The notes under the pieces are model-generated. The model did no database searches. It was not told the DNA's origin and saw only the letters and a program-made list of their open reading frames with translations. This document shows, in pieces, positions 7,967 to 16,945 of a DNA stretch of 64,000 nt. The DNA is from Microvirga roseola (lineage in GTDB: Bacteria > Pseudomonadota > Alphaproteobacteria > Rhizobiales > Beijerinckiaceae). The DNA is taken from NCBI RefSeq assembly GCF_020866965.1, contig NZ_JAJATX010000019.1, positions 1-64,000 of the forward strand, given 5' to 3'. Made by a program: the position numbers and the translations under genes. How positions within the stretch are numbered: position 1 is the first letter of the stretch; the number at the start of each line of letters is the position of its first letter.

Positions 7967-9175
7967 ATGCGAATCCTCAGCAAGCTTGCGCTCGCCCTGA
8001 GCTGCACCGTCATGGCCCAGGCAGCCTATGCCCAGCAGGTCTCGAACAATGTGGTCAAGATCGGCATCCTGAACGATCAGTCCGGCGTGTACGCCGATTT
8101 CGGTGGAAAGTTTTCCGTCGAGGCGGCCCGCATGGCTGTCCAGGATTTCGGCGGGAAAGTTCTCGGCGCTCCCATCGAGATCGTCAACGCCGACCACCAG
8201 AACAAGCCTGATGTCGCGGCGAGCATCGCCCGCCAGTGGTATGACACGGAAAACGTTGACGCCATCATGGAGCTGACGACATCGTCCGTCGCTCTGGCCG
8301 TGCAGGGCCTCTCCAAGGACAAGAAGAAGATCAACATCGTCACCGGCGCCGCGACGACGGAGCTCACCGGCAAGCAGTGCTCGCCTTACGGCTTCCACTG
8401 GGCCTACGATACCCATTCGCTGGCTGTCGGCACCGGTGGCGCTCTCGTCGATCAGGGCGGCAAGAAATGGTACTTTCTGACCGCTGACTACGCCTTCGGC
8501 TATTCTCTCGAGGATCAGACCTCGCAGTTCGTGAAGGCCAAGGGCGGCGAGGTCGTCGGCTCCGTGCGCCATCCTTTGGCGGCGAGCGACTTCTCGTCCT
8601 TCCTGCTCCAGGCCCAGAGCTCGGGCGCAGACGTCATTGGTCTGGCCAATGCGGGCCTCGACACCCAGAACGCCATCAAGCAGGCCTCCGAGTTCGGCAT
8701 CACGCAAGGGGGCCAGCGTCTGGCCGCTCTCCTCTTCACGCTGGCTGAAGTGAAGGGCCTCGGCGCGCAGGCCGCGCAGGGCCTGACCCTGACGGAAGGC
8801 TGGTACTGGGACCAGAGCGACGAGAACCGCGCCTTCGCCAAGCGCTTCCAGGAGAAGACCGGCCGCATGCCGAACATGATCCATGTCGGCACCTACTCCG
8901 CCGTGCTGCAGTACCTCAAGGCAATCCAGAAGGCCGGCACGGATGCCACCGAGCCAGTGGCGGAGGCCCTGCACGAGATGCCGGTGGAAGACGTGTTCGC
9001 CAAGAACGGCAAGGTGCTGCCCAACGGCCGCATGGTCTACGACATGTATCTCTTCCAGGTGAAGAAGCCCGAAGAGAGCAAGGGCGAGTGGGACCTGTAC
9101 ACGCAGCTTGCCAAGGTGCCCGGCGACGAAGCCTTCATCAAGGCTGCCGAGAGCGGCTGCGCTCTCACGCAGTAA
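7967..9175 (+). CDS. Branched-chain amino acid-type ABC transporter, substrate-binding protein
   Basis: A 402-aa periplasmic binding protein (peripla_BP_6, LivJ-like). It has a Sec signal peptide of about 22 residues ending AYA before QQVSNN, then the family opening VVKIGILNDQSGVYADFGGK and the internal blocks YGFHWAYDT and KKWYFLTADYAFG. It delivers a ligand (an amino acid, amide, urea or aromatic acid; the family is broad) to the permease encoded downstream. GGAAGGAAATCG precedes the ATG. The following hairpin at 9192 suggests it is expressed more strongly than the membrane and ATPase genes. Confidence 0.92.
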   Translation: MRILSKLALALSCTVMAQAAYAQQVSNNVVKIGILNDQSGVYADFGGKFSVEAARMAVQDFGGKVLGAPIEIVNADHQNKPDVAASIARQWYDTENVDAIMELTTSSVALAVQGLSKDKKKINIVTGAATTELTGKQCSPYGFHWAYDTHSLAVGTGGALVDQGGKKWYFLTADYAFGYSLEDQTSQFVKAKGGEVVGSVRHPLAASDFSSFLLQAQSSGADVIGLANAGLDTQNAIKQASEFGITQGGQRLAALLFTLAEVKGLGAQAAQGLTLTEGWYWDQSDENRAFAKRFQEKTGRMPNMIHVGTYSAVLQYLKAIQKAGTDATEPVAEALHEMPVEDVFAKNGKVLPNGRMVYDMYLFQVKKPEESKGEWDLYTQLAKVPGDEAFIKAAESGCALTQ

Positions 9176-9191
9176 GGTCGTGTGAATGCAG

Positions 9192-9228
9192 GGTGGGGAC
9201 GGCGCGGCTGTCCCCACCGCTTGTTTTG
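9192..9228 (+). terminator. Hairpin between binding-protein and ATPase genes, likely attenuator
   Basis: Arms GGTGGGGAC and GTCCCCACC (9 bp, 9-base loop) followed by a T-rich stretch (CTTGTTTT). It sits 17 bases after the binding-protein stop. Partial termination here is a known way to make more binding protein than permease. Confidence 0.7.
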
Positions 9229-9311
9229 ATGATGCGGCGCTAAGGGTTTTGGCAAATGTTCTGCCTCTCCCCGAATCCGCCGATCCATTGCACGAGAGTA
9301 TCGGCCGTCAA

Positions 9312-10062
9312 ATGGTCACCAGTCAGCCTATCCTGAGCGCCACAGGCCTCACCATGGAGTTCCGCGGGTTCGTCGCCGTGAACGACGTGACGCTGTCCGT
9401 CAACGAGGGAACGATCCATGCCCTGATCGGCCCGAACGGGGCGGGCAAGACTACCGTCTTCAACCTGCTCACCAAGTTTCTCACGCCGACGCGCGGTCAG
9501 ATCGTCTTCCGCGGCGAGGACATCACGCGGCTGAAGCCCGCCGAAGTGGCGCGGCACGGCCTCGTGCGCTCGTTCCAGATCTCGGCGGTGTTTCCGCACC
9601 TGACCGTACTCGACAACGTGCGCGTGGCCCTACAGCGTCCGGCCGGCCTCGCCACCCAGTTCTGGCGCTCGGCGGGCGTCCTCTCCTCCCTCGACGGCCG
9701 GGCGATGGAGCTGATCGACGCGGTGAACCTCACGCCCTATGCGGATCTGACCGCGACCGAGCTGTCTTACGGCCGCAAGCGCGCGCTCGAGATCGCAACG
9801 ACGCTCGCCCTCGATCCGGCCATGCTCCTCCTCGATGAGCCCATGGCCGGCATGGGGCATGAGGATATCGGCCGCATTTCCGACCTGATCCGCCGCATCG
9901 CCCGTGACCGCACGGTGCTGATGGTGGAGCACAACCTGAATGTGGTGGCGGATCTGTGCGACCGCGTCACCGTTCTGGCCCGCGGCGAGATCCTGGCCGA
10001 CGGCTCCTACGACGCCGTCAGCGCCGATCCGCGGGTGCGCGAAGCGTATATGGGAACCGAGC

Positions 10063-10070
<8 letters not shown>
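9312..10070 (+). CDS. livG: Branched-chain amino acid-type ABC transporter ATPase (LivG)
   Basis: A 252-aa ATPase subunit. Walker A is GPNGAGKTT, the LivG insertion ISAVFPHLTVLDNVRVAL follows the Q-loop, the signature is LSYGRKRALEIA, and Walker B is AMLLLDEP. It powers uptake with LivF, LivH and LivM. The frame is open from 9186, but family homology starts at the ATG at 9312; no strong ribosome site is visible, so translation could depend on upstream context. Its stop overlaps the start of livF by 8 bases. Confidence 0.92.
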
Positions 10071-10770
<700 letters not shown>

Positions 10771-10779
10771 CAGGGCGTC

Positions 10780-11667
10780 ATGAGCACTATTTTCGGAATT
10801 CCCGCTCCCGCTCTCTTCGGCCAGATCCTGATCGGCCTCATCAACGGCTCCTTCTATGCCCTGCTCAGCCTTGGGCTGGCGGTGATCTTCGGCCTGCTGC
10901 GGATCATCAATTTCGCCCATGGCGCACAGTACATGCTCGGAGCCTTCGCGGCCTATCTGCTGCTGACCTATGCCGGGATTGGCTACTGGCCGTCGCTCAT
11001 CCTCGCTCCCCTGCTCGTGGGCCTGCTGGCGGTCGTGATCGAGAAGACCATGCTGAGCCGCCTCTACGGCGTCGATCCGCTCTACGGTCTGCTCCTGACC
11101 TTCGGACTCGCGCTCATTCTGGAAGGCCTGTTCCGCTACTGGTTCGGGGCGGCGGGCCAGCCCTATGCAGCGCCGCAGCAGCTGGTGGGCGCATATAATC
11201 TCGGCTTCATGTTCATGCCCATCTACCGGGGCTGGGTCGTCATCGCGTCCCTCGTCGTCTGTATCGGCACATGGCTCTTGATCGAGAAGACGCGGCTCGG
11301 CGCGTATCTTCGCGCCGCCACGGAAAACGCGACTCTGGTCCAGGCCTTCGGCGTGAACGTGCCGCGGCTCCTGACCCTCACCTACGGCCTGGGGGCCGCA
11401 CTTGCCGCGATCGCAGGCGTGCTGGCCGCGCCGATCTACCAGGTCAGCCCTCTCATGGGCACGAACATCATCATCGTGGTCTTCGCCGTGGTCGTGGTCG
11501 GCGGCATGGGCTCGATCCTCGGCGCCATCATCACGGGCTACATGCTCGGCGTGCTCGAGGGCCTGACCAAGGTCTTCTATCCGGAAGCGTCGAACATCGT
11601 TATCTTCGTCATCATGGCCATCGTTCTGCTCGTCAGGCCGGCAGGTCTCTTCGGGCGGGAGGAGTAA
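10780..11667 (+). CDS. livH: Branched-chain amino acid-type ABC transporter permease (LivH)
   Basis: A 295-aa integral membrane protein with about eight hydrophobic segments. Family blocks are QILIGLINGSFYALLSLGLA at the N-terminus, the EAA-like RAATENATLVQAFGVNV loop that contacts the ATPase, and the C-terminal VVVVGGMGSILGAIITGY. It starts 9 bases after livF and ends 4 bases before livM. Confidence 0.92.
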   Translation: MSTIFGIPAPALFGQILIGLINGSFYALLSLGLAVIFGLLRIINFAHGAQYMLGAFAAYLLLTYAGIGYWPSLILAPLLVGLLAVVIEKTMLSRLYGVDPLYGLLLTFGLALILEGLFRYWFGAAGQPYAAPQQLVGAYNLGFMFMPIYRGWVVIASLVVCIGTWLLIEKTRLGAYLRAATENATLVQAFGVNVPRLLTLTYGLGAALAAIAGVLAAPIYQVSPLMGTNIIIVVFAVVVVGGMGSILGAIITGYMLGVLEGLTKVFYPEASNIVIFVIMAIVLLVRPAGLFGREE

Positions 11668-11671
11668 CATC

Positions 11672-12646
11672 ATGGCTGTCGATACGCAGTACTACGCGGC
11701 CCAGCCCAGGTTTCGCACGTCAGCCGTCGTGTTCGGCGTGATCGCGATTGCAGCCCTGCTGGCAGCGCCATTCTTCTTCTATCCCGTGCTGCTGATGAGC
11801 ATGCTGTGCTTCGCGCTCTTTGCCTGCGCGTTCAACCTTCTCATCGGCTATGTCGGTCTCCTCTCCTTCGGCCATGCAGCCTTCTTCGGGGGCGCGGCCT
11901 ATTTCGCCGCGCATGCCGCCAAGGTCTGGGGCTGGGATCCGCTCGGCGCCGTCCTGCTCGGCGCGGCGGGAGCAGCGGGAATGGGCCTCGCGATCGGCTT
12001 TCTCGCCATCCGTCGCCAGGGCATCTACTTCGCCATGATCACTCTCGCGCTGTCCCAGATGTTCGCCTTCATCTGCCTCCAGGTGCCTTTCACCCATGGC
12101 GAGGACGGCATCCAGGGGGTGCCCCGCGGGGAGCTCCTCGGGCTCGTGGATCTCAACGAACCGCTCGCCATGTACTACTTCACCCTGGCGATCTTCCTGT
12201 TCGGCTTCTTCGCTATCTGGCGCATCGTCCACTCGCCCTTCGGCAATATCCTCAAGGCGATCCGCGAGAACGAGAGGCGCGCCATCTCCCTGGGCTATCG
12301 GGTCGACCGCTACAAGCTGGGGGCCTTCGTCATGTCGGCGGCGCTTGCCGGGCTTGCCGGCGGCACGAAGGCCATCGTGTTCCAGTTCGCGACGCTGACC
12401 GACGTGCAGTGGCAGATGTCGGGCGAGGTGATCCTGATGACCCTGCTCGGGGGCATCGGCACGATGGTGGGCCCGGCCGTCGGCGCGGCCCTGGTGGTGG
12501 CCCTGCAGAACTACCTCGCCGCCTCGAACTTCCCGGTGACGGTGCTGATCGGCATCATCTTCGTCGTCTGCGTGCTGGTGTTCCGCCGCGGCATCGTGGG
12601 CGAGATCCTGGAGCTCGCCAGGCGCAGGTCAAAGGACGCCAAATAA
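11672..12646 (+). CDS. livM: Branched-chain amino acid-type ABC transporter permease (LivM)
   Basis: A 324-aa membrane protein, partner of LivH. The family marker NLLIGYVGLLSFGHAAFFG is near residue 55, the coupling loop is KAIRENERRAISLGYRV, and the C-terminal block is LLGGIGTMVGPAVGAAL. About nine membrane segments are expected. The downstream GMC oxidoreductase starts after 66 bases and may belong to the same transcript. Confidence 0.92.
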   Translation: MAVDTQYYAAQPRFRTSAVVFGVIAIAALLAAPFFFYPVLLMSMLCFALFACAFNLLIGYVGLLSFGHAAFFGGAAYFAAHAAKVWGWDPLGAVLLGAAGAAGMGLAIGFLAIRRQGIYFAMITLALSQMFAFICLQVPFTHGEDGIQGVPRGELLGLVDLNEPLAMYYFTLAIFLFGFFAIWRIVHSPFGNILKAIRENERRAISLGYRVDRYKLGAFVMSAALAGLAGGTKAIVFQFATLTDVQWQMSGEVILMTLLGGIGTMVGPAVGAALVVALQNYLAASNFPVTVLIGIIFVVCVLVFRRGIVGEILELARRRSKDAK

Positions 12647-12712
12647 GTTAATATCGGCGCATCTTGCGGGTGCCGGGGGAATCCGCGCCCGTGTCAGGGA
12701 TTCGAGGCTGCC

Positions 12713-14353
12713 ATGCCAGGCGACACCACCTTCGATTACGTGATCATCGGCGCAGGGTCGGCCGGCTGCGTGCTGGCGAACCGCCTGTCCAAGGACCCGC
12801 GCAACTCCGTCTGCCTGCTGGAAGCCGGCGGCAAGGACAACTGGATTTGGTTCCACATCCCGGTCGGTTACCTCTTCGCCATCGGCAATCCACGCTCCGA
12901 CTGGATGTTCAAGACCGAGAGCGAGCCCGGCCTGAACGGGCGCGTGCTCAATTACCCGCGCGGCAAGGTCCTGGGCGGCTGCTCGGCCATCAACGCCATG
13001 ATCTACATGCGCGGCCAGAAGGAGGATTACGACAACTGGCGTCAGATGGGCCTCGAAGGATGGGGCTGGGACGACGTCAAGCCGATCTTCCGCTGCCATC
13101 TCGATCACTATCTCGGCGCGGGCGAGCACCACGGCGCGGGCGGCGAGTGGCGCGTGGAGGAGCCCCGCGTGCGCTGGGCGATCCTGGATTCCTTCATCGA
13201 GGCGGCCGTGGAAGCGGGCATTCCTCGCGTCGACGATTTCAACACGGGCAGCAATGAGGGCATCTCGTATTTCCACGTCAACCAGAAGAACGGGCGGCGC
13301 TGGTCCTCGGCCCGCGGCTTCCTGAAGCCTGCCCTCTCGCGCCCGAATCTTAAGGTCGAGACCCATGCCCATGTCACGCGCATCCTCTTCGAGGGCAGGC
13401 GCGCCGTGGGCGTCGAGTTCATGCAGAACGGCACGCTGCGGCGCATCCATGTCCGGCAGGAGATCGTTCTGTCGGCCGGAGCCGTCGCTTCGCCGCAGAT
13501 CCTGCAGTTGTCCGGGATTGGCAACGGCGCACACCTTCAGGAGCACGGCATCGAGGTCGTCCACCATCTGCCGGGCGTCGGCGAGAACCTGCAGGACCAC
13601 CTGCAGCTTCGCCCCATCTACCGGGTCGAGGGCGTGCGGACGCTAAACGAGGATTACCGCTCGCTCATCAAGAAGGGCCACATGGCCCTGGAATACGCCC
13701 TCTTCCGCCGCGGGCCCCTGACCATGGCCCCCTCGCAGCTCGGGGCCTTCACCCGCTCCTCGCCCGAATACGCGACGCCGAACCTGCAGTTCCACATCCA
13801 GCCGCTCTCCCTCGATAAGTTCGGCGACGAGCCGCACCCCTTCCCCGCCTTCACGGCCAGCGTCTGCAACCTGCGCCCGACGAGCCGCGGCACGATCAGG
13901 ATCCGCAGCGGGAGCCCGCAGGATGCTCCATCGATCCGCTCCAACTATCTCTCAACGGTCGAGGACCAGCAGGTCGCCGTCGATGCGCTCCGCATCGTCC
14001 GCCGCGTCGTCTCCATGCCGGCGCTCCAGAAGTACCATCCGCAGGAGTACAAGCCGGGCGCGCATCTCACGTCGGACGAGGATATCCTGAACGGCGCGCG
14101 CGAGACCGGGACCACCATCTTCCATCCCGTCGGCACGGCGAAAATGGGTGTCGAGAACGACCCGATGGCCGTGACCGATGCGCGCCTGCGCGTGCGCGGC
14201 ATTGCGGGCTTCCGCGTCATCGACGCCTCGGTCATGCCTGCCATCACCAGCGGCAACACCAACTCGCCAACGCTCATGATTGCGGAGAAAGGCGCGGCGA
14301 TGATCCTGGAGGACCGGGCGTCGAACGCTGTGCCGGTTCTGAAATCCGCCTGA
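12713..14353 (+). CDS. GMC-family FAD oxidoreductase (choline dehydrogenase-like)
   Basis: A 546-aa flavoprotein of the glucose-methanol-choline family, oxidising an alcohol to an aldehyde. The FAD-binding motif VIIGAGSAGCVLANRL is at the N-terminus, GMC signature 1 is PRGKVLGGCSAINAMIYMRG, signature 2 is GAVASPQILQLSGIG, and the C-terminus has FHPVGTAKMG plus SGNTNSPTLMIAEKGA, which holds the substrate-side Asn and FAD contacts. BetA, alcohol and polyethylene glycol dehydrogenases share these motifs, so substrate cannot be told. Position directly after the Liv-type transporter suggests the imported ligand or its product could be the substrate (inference). A bidirectional terminator follows. 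Confidence 0.88.
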   Translation: MPGDTTFDYVIIGAGSAGCVLANRLSKDPRNSVCLLEAGGKDNWIWFHIPVGYLFAIGNPRSDWMFKTESEPGLNGRVLNYPRGKVLGGCSAINAMIYMRGQKEDYDNWRQMGLEGWGWDDVKPIFRCHLDHYLGAGEHHGAGGEWRVEEPRVRWAILDSFIEAAVEAGIPRVDDFNTGSNEGISYFHVNQKNGRRWSSARGFLKPALSRPNLKVETHAHVTRILFEGRRAVGVEFMQNGTLRRIHVRQEIVLSAGAVASPQILQLSGIGNGAHLQEHGIEVVHHLPGVGENLQDHLQLRPIYRVEGVRTLNEDYRSLIKKGHMALEYALFRRGPLTMAPSQLGAFTRSSPEYATPNLQFHIQPLSLDKFGDEPHPFPAFTASVCNLRPTSRGTIRIRSGSPQDAPSIRSNYLSTVEDQQVAVDALRIVRRVVSMPALQKYHPQEYKPGAHLTSDEDILNGARETGTTIFHPVGTAKMGVENDPMAVTDARLRVRGIAGFRVIDASVMPAITSGNTNSPTLMIAEKGAAMILEDRASNAVPVLKSA

Positions 14354-14383
14354 GCACGCGCTGATCGAACAGCCGAAACGAAA

Positions 14384-14413
14384 AGGGCCGGTGGAGTTCC
14401 ACCGGCCCTCTTT
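14384..14413. terminator. Bidirectional intrinsic terminator
   Basis: Stem AGGGCCGGTGGA / TCCACCGGCCCT with CTTT after it on the plus strand and A-rich bases before it (TTTCGTTT on the minus strand). It separates the convergent GMC oxidoreductase and LuxR-type regulator. Confidence 0.85.
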
Positions 14414-14431
14414 CCGTTCTGGACGATGACG

Positions 14432-15259
14432 TTACTGGCTCGCAGGCACGCGGTTGACCACGGGAAGATGGCTCGCGGCCCAGATGGCGGCCTGCGTCCG
14501 GTTCTTGGCGCGGATCTTGCGCAGGATCGCCTTCACGTGGACCTTCACGGTCGCTTCCGTGATGTCGAACTTCCTGGCGATGATCTTGTTGGAATCGCCT
14601 TCCATCAGGCAGCGGAGGATGACGGTCTCGCGAACCGAAAGGCCCTTTGCCGGAAGCTTCTCCTCGTCGCTATCCCCTCTCAGGTCGTGGCTGCCCTCCC
14701 CGTCGCCGACATTGGGCGAATGCTCGTGCACGAGCCGGAGAATGGCGGACGGGTAAACCGCCTCGCCCAGCATGACGAGATCGAGCGACTTGACGAGCAC
14801 CTCGCAGGAGACGGCCTTGACGAGGTAGGCATCCACCTTCGCCTGGAAGGCGCTCAGAATCGGCTTCAGATCGTATTGGTCGACCAGCACGGCAACCCGG
14901 GCATTCGGCAGTTCCTCCTTCAGAGCCTTCACCTGCCGGAAAAGCTCGTCGTGATTGCCAGATGCACCGACGATGACGAGGAACGTCTGGTCGTTCGGGA
15001 CCCACATCTGCCGGGCCTCATCAAGGCTGGAGGCCGATGCGACCAGAGAATAGGACGTCTCCGTCAGAATCCGCCGCAGCCCTTCGCGCAGCAGCGTGTT
15101 GGGCTCGACCAGGAGAGTCGGTACATAGCCCGTATCGACATATCGGGCACGTGGGTTCTCGACTGAGCGAGCTACCTCCACATAGCTCGAATACGCAATA
15201 TCCTTTGAGGAGGACCCATTCATATGGGGCAACCCATCAAGATCGTAGGTTTTGCGCAT
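14432..15259 (-). CDS. LuxR/NarL-type transcriptional regulator with degenerate receiver
   Basis: A 275-aa DNA-binding regulator. Residues 45-165 resemble a response-regulator receiver (TLLVEPNTLLREGLRRIL), but the place of the phospho-acceptor Asp reads FLVIVGAS, so phosphorylation is unlikely; a Lys is kept in AYLVKAVS. Residues about 205-265 are a GerE-type HTH: LSVRETVILRCLMEGDSNKI, ITEATVKVHVKAILRKI, NRTQAAIWA. It is one of four similar regulators in the window and stands at the edge of the polysaccharide locus, which it may control. The first ATG (15259) has AAAGG upstream; an ATG 12 codons later is an alternative. The 411-base upstream gap should contain its promoter. Confidence 0.88.
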   Translation of the reverse strand: MRKTYDLDGLPHMNGSSSKDIAYSSYVEVARSVENPRARYVDTGYVPTLLVEPNTLLREGLRRILTETSYSLVASASSLDEARQMWVPNDQTFLVIVGASGNHDELFRQVKALKEELPNARVAVLVDQYDLKPILSAFQAKVDAYLVKAVSCEVLVKSLDLVMLGEAVYPSAILRLVHEHSPNVGDGEGSHDLRGDSDEEKLPAKGLSVRETVILRCLMEGDSNKIIARKFDITEATVKVHVKAILRKIRAKNRTQAAIWAASHLPVVNRVPASQ

Positions 15260-15670
15260 TGCACAGCCTTTCTGGTCTTGATTCGCGTTGGGAGGTGAGG
15301 ACTCATTCCGTAACGGAAAATTAACTTATTATCTTTTGCGAGACAATGATCAGACCGATCAAATCGCTTTAATTTTCATTAATCATCAGCTCCCGCACAA
15401 GTAATCTTGTTTCCAAGAGCCGAATCAATTCTGCAAAATCCGAATCCCGTCAGCATCTTACCAGGACAGGTCAGGCGTCCCTGCGTTTTCCGCCGCTTCA
15501 ATTTAACACAGGGAATGATGTTTTATTGAACTGCGAAAGTTTTCAGGGGCGCGCCCGACAGAAGGGAAGAAGGCGCACCTCGCATTTTTCACGGCGCCCA
15601 ATGAAAAGCTGGCGGATGCGCCCTATATAACAATGTAGCGCGTTGTGCGCGAGCCACCTGTTCGATTGCT
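15260..15670. other. Divergent intergenic region between regulator and DUF6894 gene
   Basis: About 410 bases, AT-rich in the half next to the regulator (15300-15420). It should carry promoters for both divergent genes. No coding content recognised. Confidence 0.5.
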
Positions 15671-15898
15671 ATGAAGTGTTACTTCAATCTCGTAAACGGC
15701 CCGGAACGGATTGCCGATAAGAGTGGAGTCGAGGTCAAGGACCTGGACCAAGCCCGCCTTCAAGGCTTGAAGGCAATCGAAGAACTGCGCGAAGAGAACG
15801 GCGCTGCCTCCAGGGAATGGAAGAACTGGAGACTCGAAGTCACCGATTCCACGGGAGCGCTGCTGTTCTCGATCAGCCTCGGCGAGACCTTTCATTAG
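15671..15898 (+). CDS. DUF6894 family small protein
   Basis: A 75-aa protein opening MKCYFNLVNGPERIADKSG and continuing with GVEVKDLDQARLQGLKAIEEL, the layout of the DUF6894 family common in Hyphomicrobiales; function unknown. The C-terminal LEVTDSTGALLFSISLGETF forms the usual beta-hairpin. It is predicted cytoplasmic, with no signal or membrane segment. It stands alone between two LuxR-type regulators, converging on the second. Confidence 0.78.
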   Translation: MKCYFNLVNGPERIADKSGVEVKDLDQARLQGLKAIEELREENGAASREWKNWRLEVTDSTGALLFSISLGETFH

Positions 15899-15942
15899 CA
15901 GCGCTCGAGCGACCGGCTTGCCGGCCGCGTCGCACCCCTTCC

Positions 15943-16686
15943 CTATTTGGCAGCGGCAAGGACTTCGCTGGAGCCTGCAGGAGCAGGGAGATGATTCACG
16001 GCCCACATGGCCGCCTGCGTCCGGTTGGCGACCCTGATCTTGCGCAGAATGGCCTTGATATGAACCTTGACGGTGGCCTCGGCTACGTCGAGTTTCCTGG
16101 CAATGACCTTGTTGGGAGCTCCCTGCATCAGGCACTGCAGGATCTCCGCCTCGCGGCTGGACAGGGTCCGGATGGGTGAATCCTTTGCCTCGGCCGTCTG
16201 GGAAACCTGGAGAGTCCTGATCCTGTTGCTGTAGAGGCCCTTCGCGACGTCGATTGCTTCTTCCGACGGTGAAAGCGCGGAAAGGAACAGAGCGGAGGGG
16301 AAAACGACTTCCCCCAGCATCACGAGATCAAGATATTTGATCAGGGCATCGCACCCGATGGTCGCCAGGCAATAGCCGTCCGCGCCGGATTGGAAGCTTG
16401 CCATCATGTCGCCCAGGTCAAAGCCGTCTGCGAGAACCACGACGCGGGCGTCGAGACACTGCTCCTTCAGAATTTTCACCGCGTCCGCGATCCCTGCGGG
16501 GTATAGCTTGGAATCGATGATGAAGAGAACGTGCTCCGATTCGGGCGCCTGGAGTTCCAGCTCGCTATGCGACAGATCGAAAGGCTGAACCTTAAAACGG
16601 GTCTTTGACAGAATGTGTTTCAACCCCTCACGCAGCATAGCGTTCTTGCAGCCCAGGATCGTCGAGACCGGCGTCGTATCGGACAT
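15943..16686 (-). CDS. LuxR/NarL-type transcriptional regulator with atypical receiver
   Basis: A 247-aa paralogue of the regulator at 14432-15259. The receiver-like part (1-140) keeps an Asp at the expected acceptor place (FIIDSK, about residue 58) but lacks the N-terminal acidic pair (STILGCKNAMLREGL) and the conserved Lys (YCLATIG). The GerE HTH near 175-235 reads LSSREAEILQCLMQGAPNKV, VAEATVKVHIKAILRKI, NRTQAAMWA, almost the same recognition helix as its paralogue, so both may bind similar sites. AAAGG lies nine bases before the ATG. It neighbours the secreted beta-helix gene. Confidence 0.87.
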   Translation of the reverse strand: MSDTTPVSTILGCKNAMLREGLKHILSKTRFKVQPFDLSHSELELQAPESEHVLFIIDSKLYPAGIADAVKILKEQCLDARVVVLADGFDLGDMMASFQSGADGYCLATIGCDALIKYLDLVMLGEVVFPSALFLSALSPSEEAIDVAKGLYSNRIRTLQVSQTAEAKDSPIRTLSSREAEILQCLMQGAPNKVIARKLDVAEATVKVHIKAILRKIRVANRTQAAMWAVNHLPAPAGSSEVLAAAK

Positions 16687-16898
16687 TTGAGGAGCCTTTC
16701 TTCGCAGAGACTACCCCGAATTATATGGTTCAACCTTTTGTCAACCACCGTGGAAAAGGGAGTATCGATTAATGCTTAGGGGTTATCGGAAGTGCGCGGG
16801 CGTCTGAACTGCCCAAGAAGCATGCGTCGAACGCGAACATGATTTCATCCGCGCGACAATTGGAAGAATGCGGTGATTCGCAAATGTCCGAAAGAGTG

Positions 16899-16931
16899 AT
16901 GGCGGCGGAACCGCCAGGGTTCCGCCGCCAT
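16899..16931 (-). terminator. Stem-loop after RTX beta-helix gene
   Basis: Perfect 14-bp arms ATGGCGGCGGAACC / GGTTCCGCCGCCAT, 5-base loop, 15 bases past the stop. On the minus strand it is followed by CACTCTTTC, a weak T-tract. Confidence 0.75.
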
Positions 16932-16945
16932 TCTTGATTTCGTGA

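Noticed and set aside
7676-9217. 513-codon minus-strand frame
   Set aside because: Antisense shadow of the substrate-binding protein gene, which has a clear signal peptide and family motifs.
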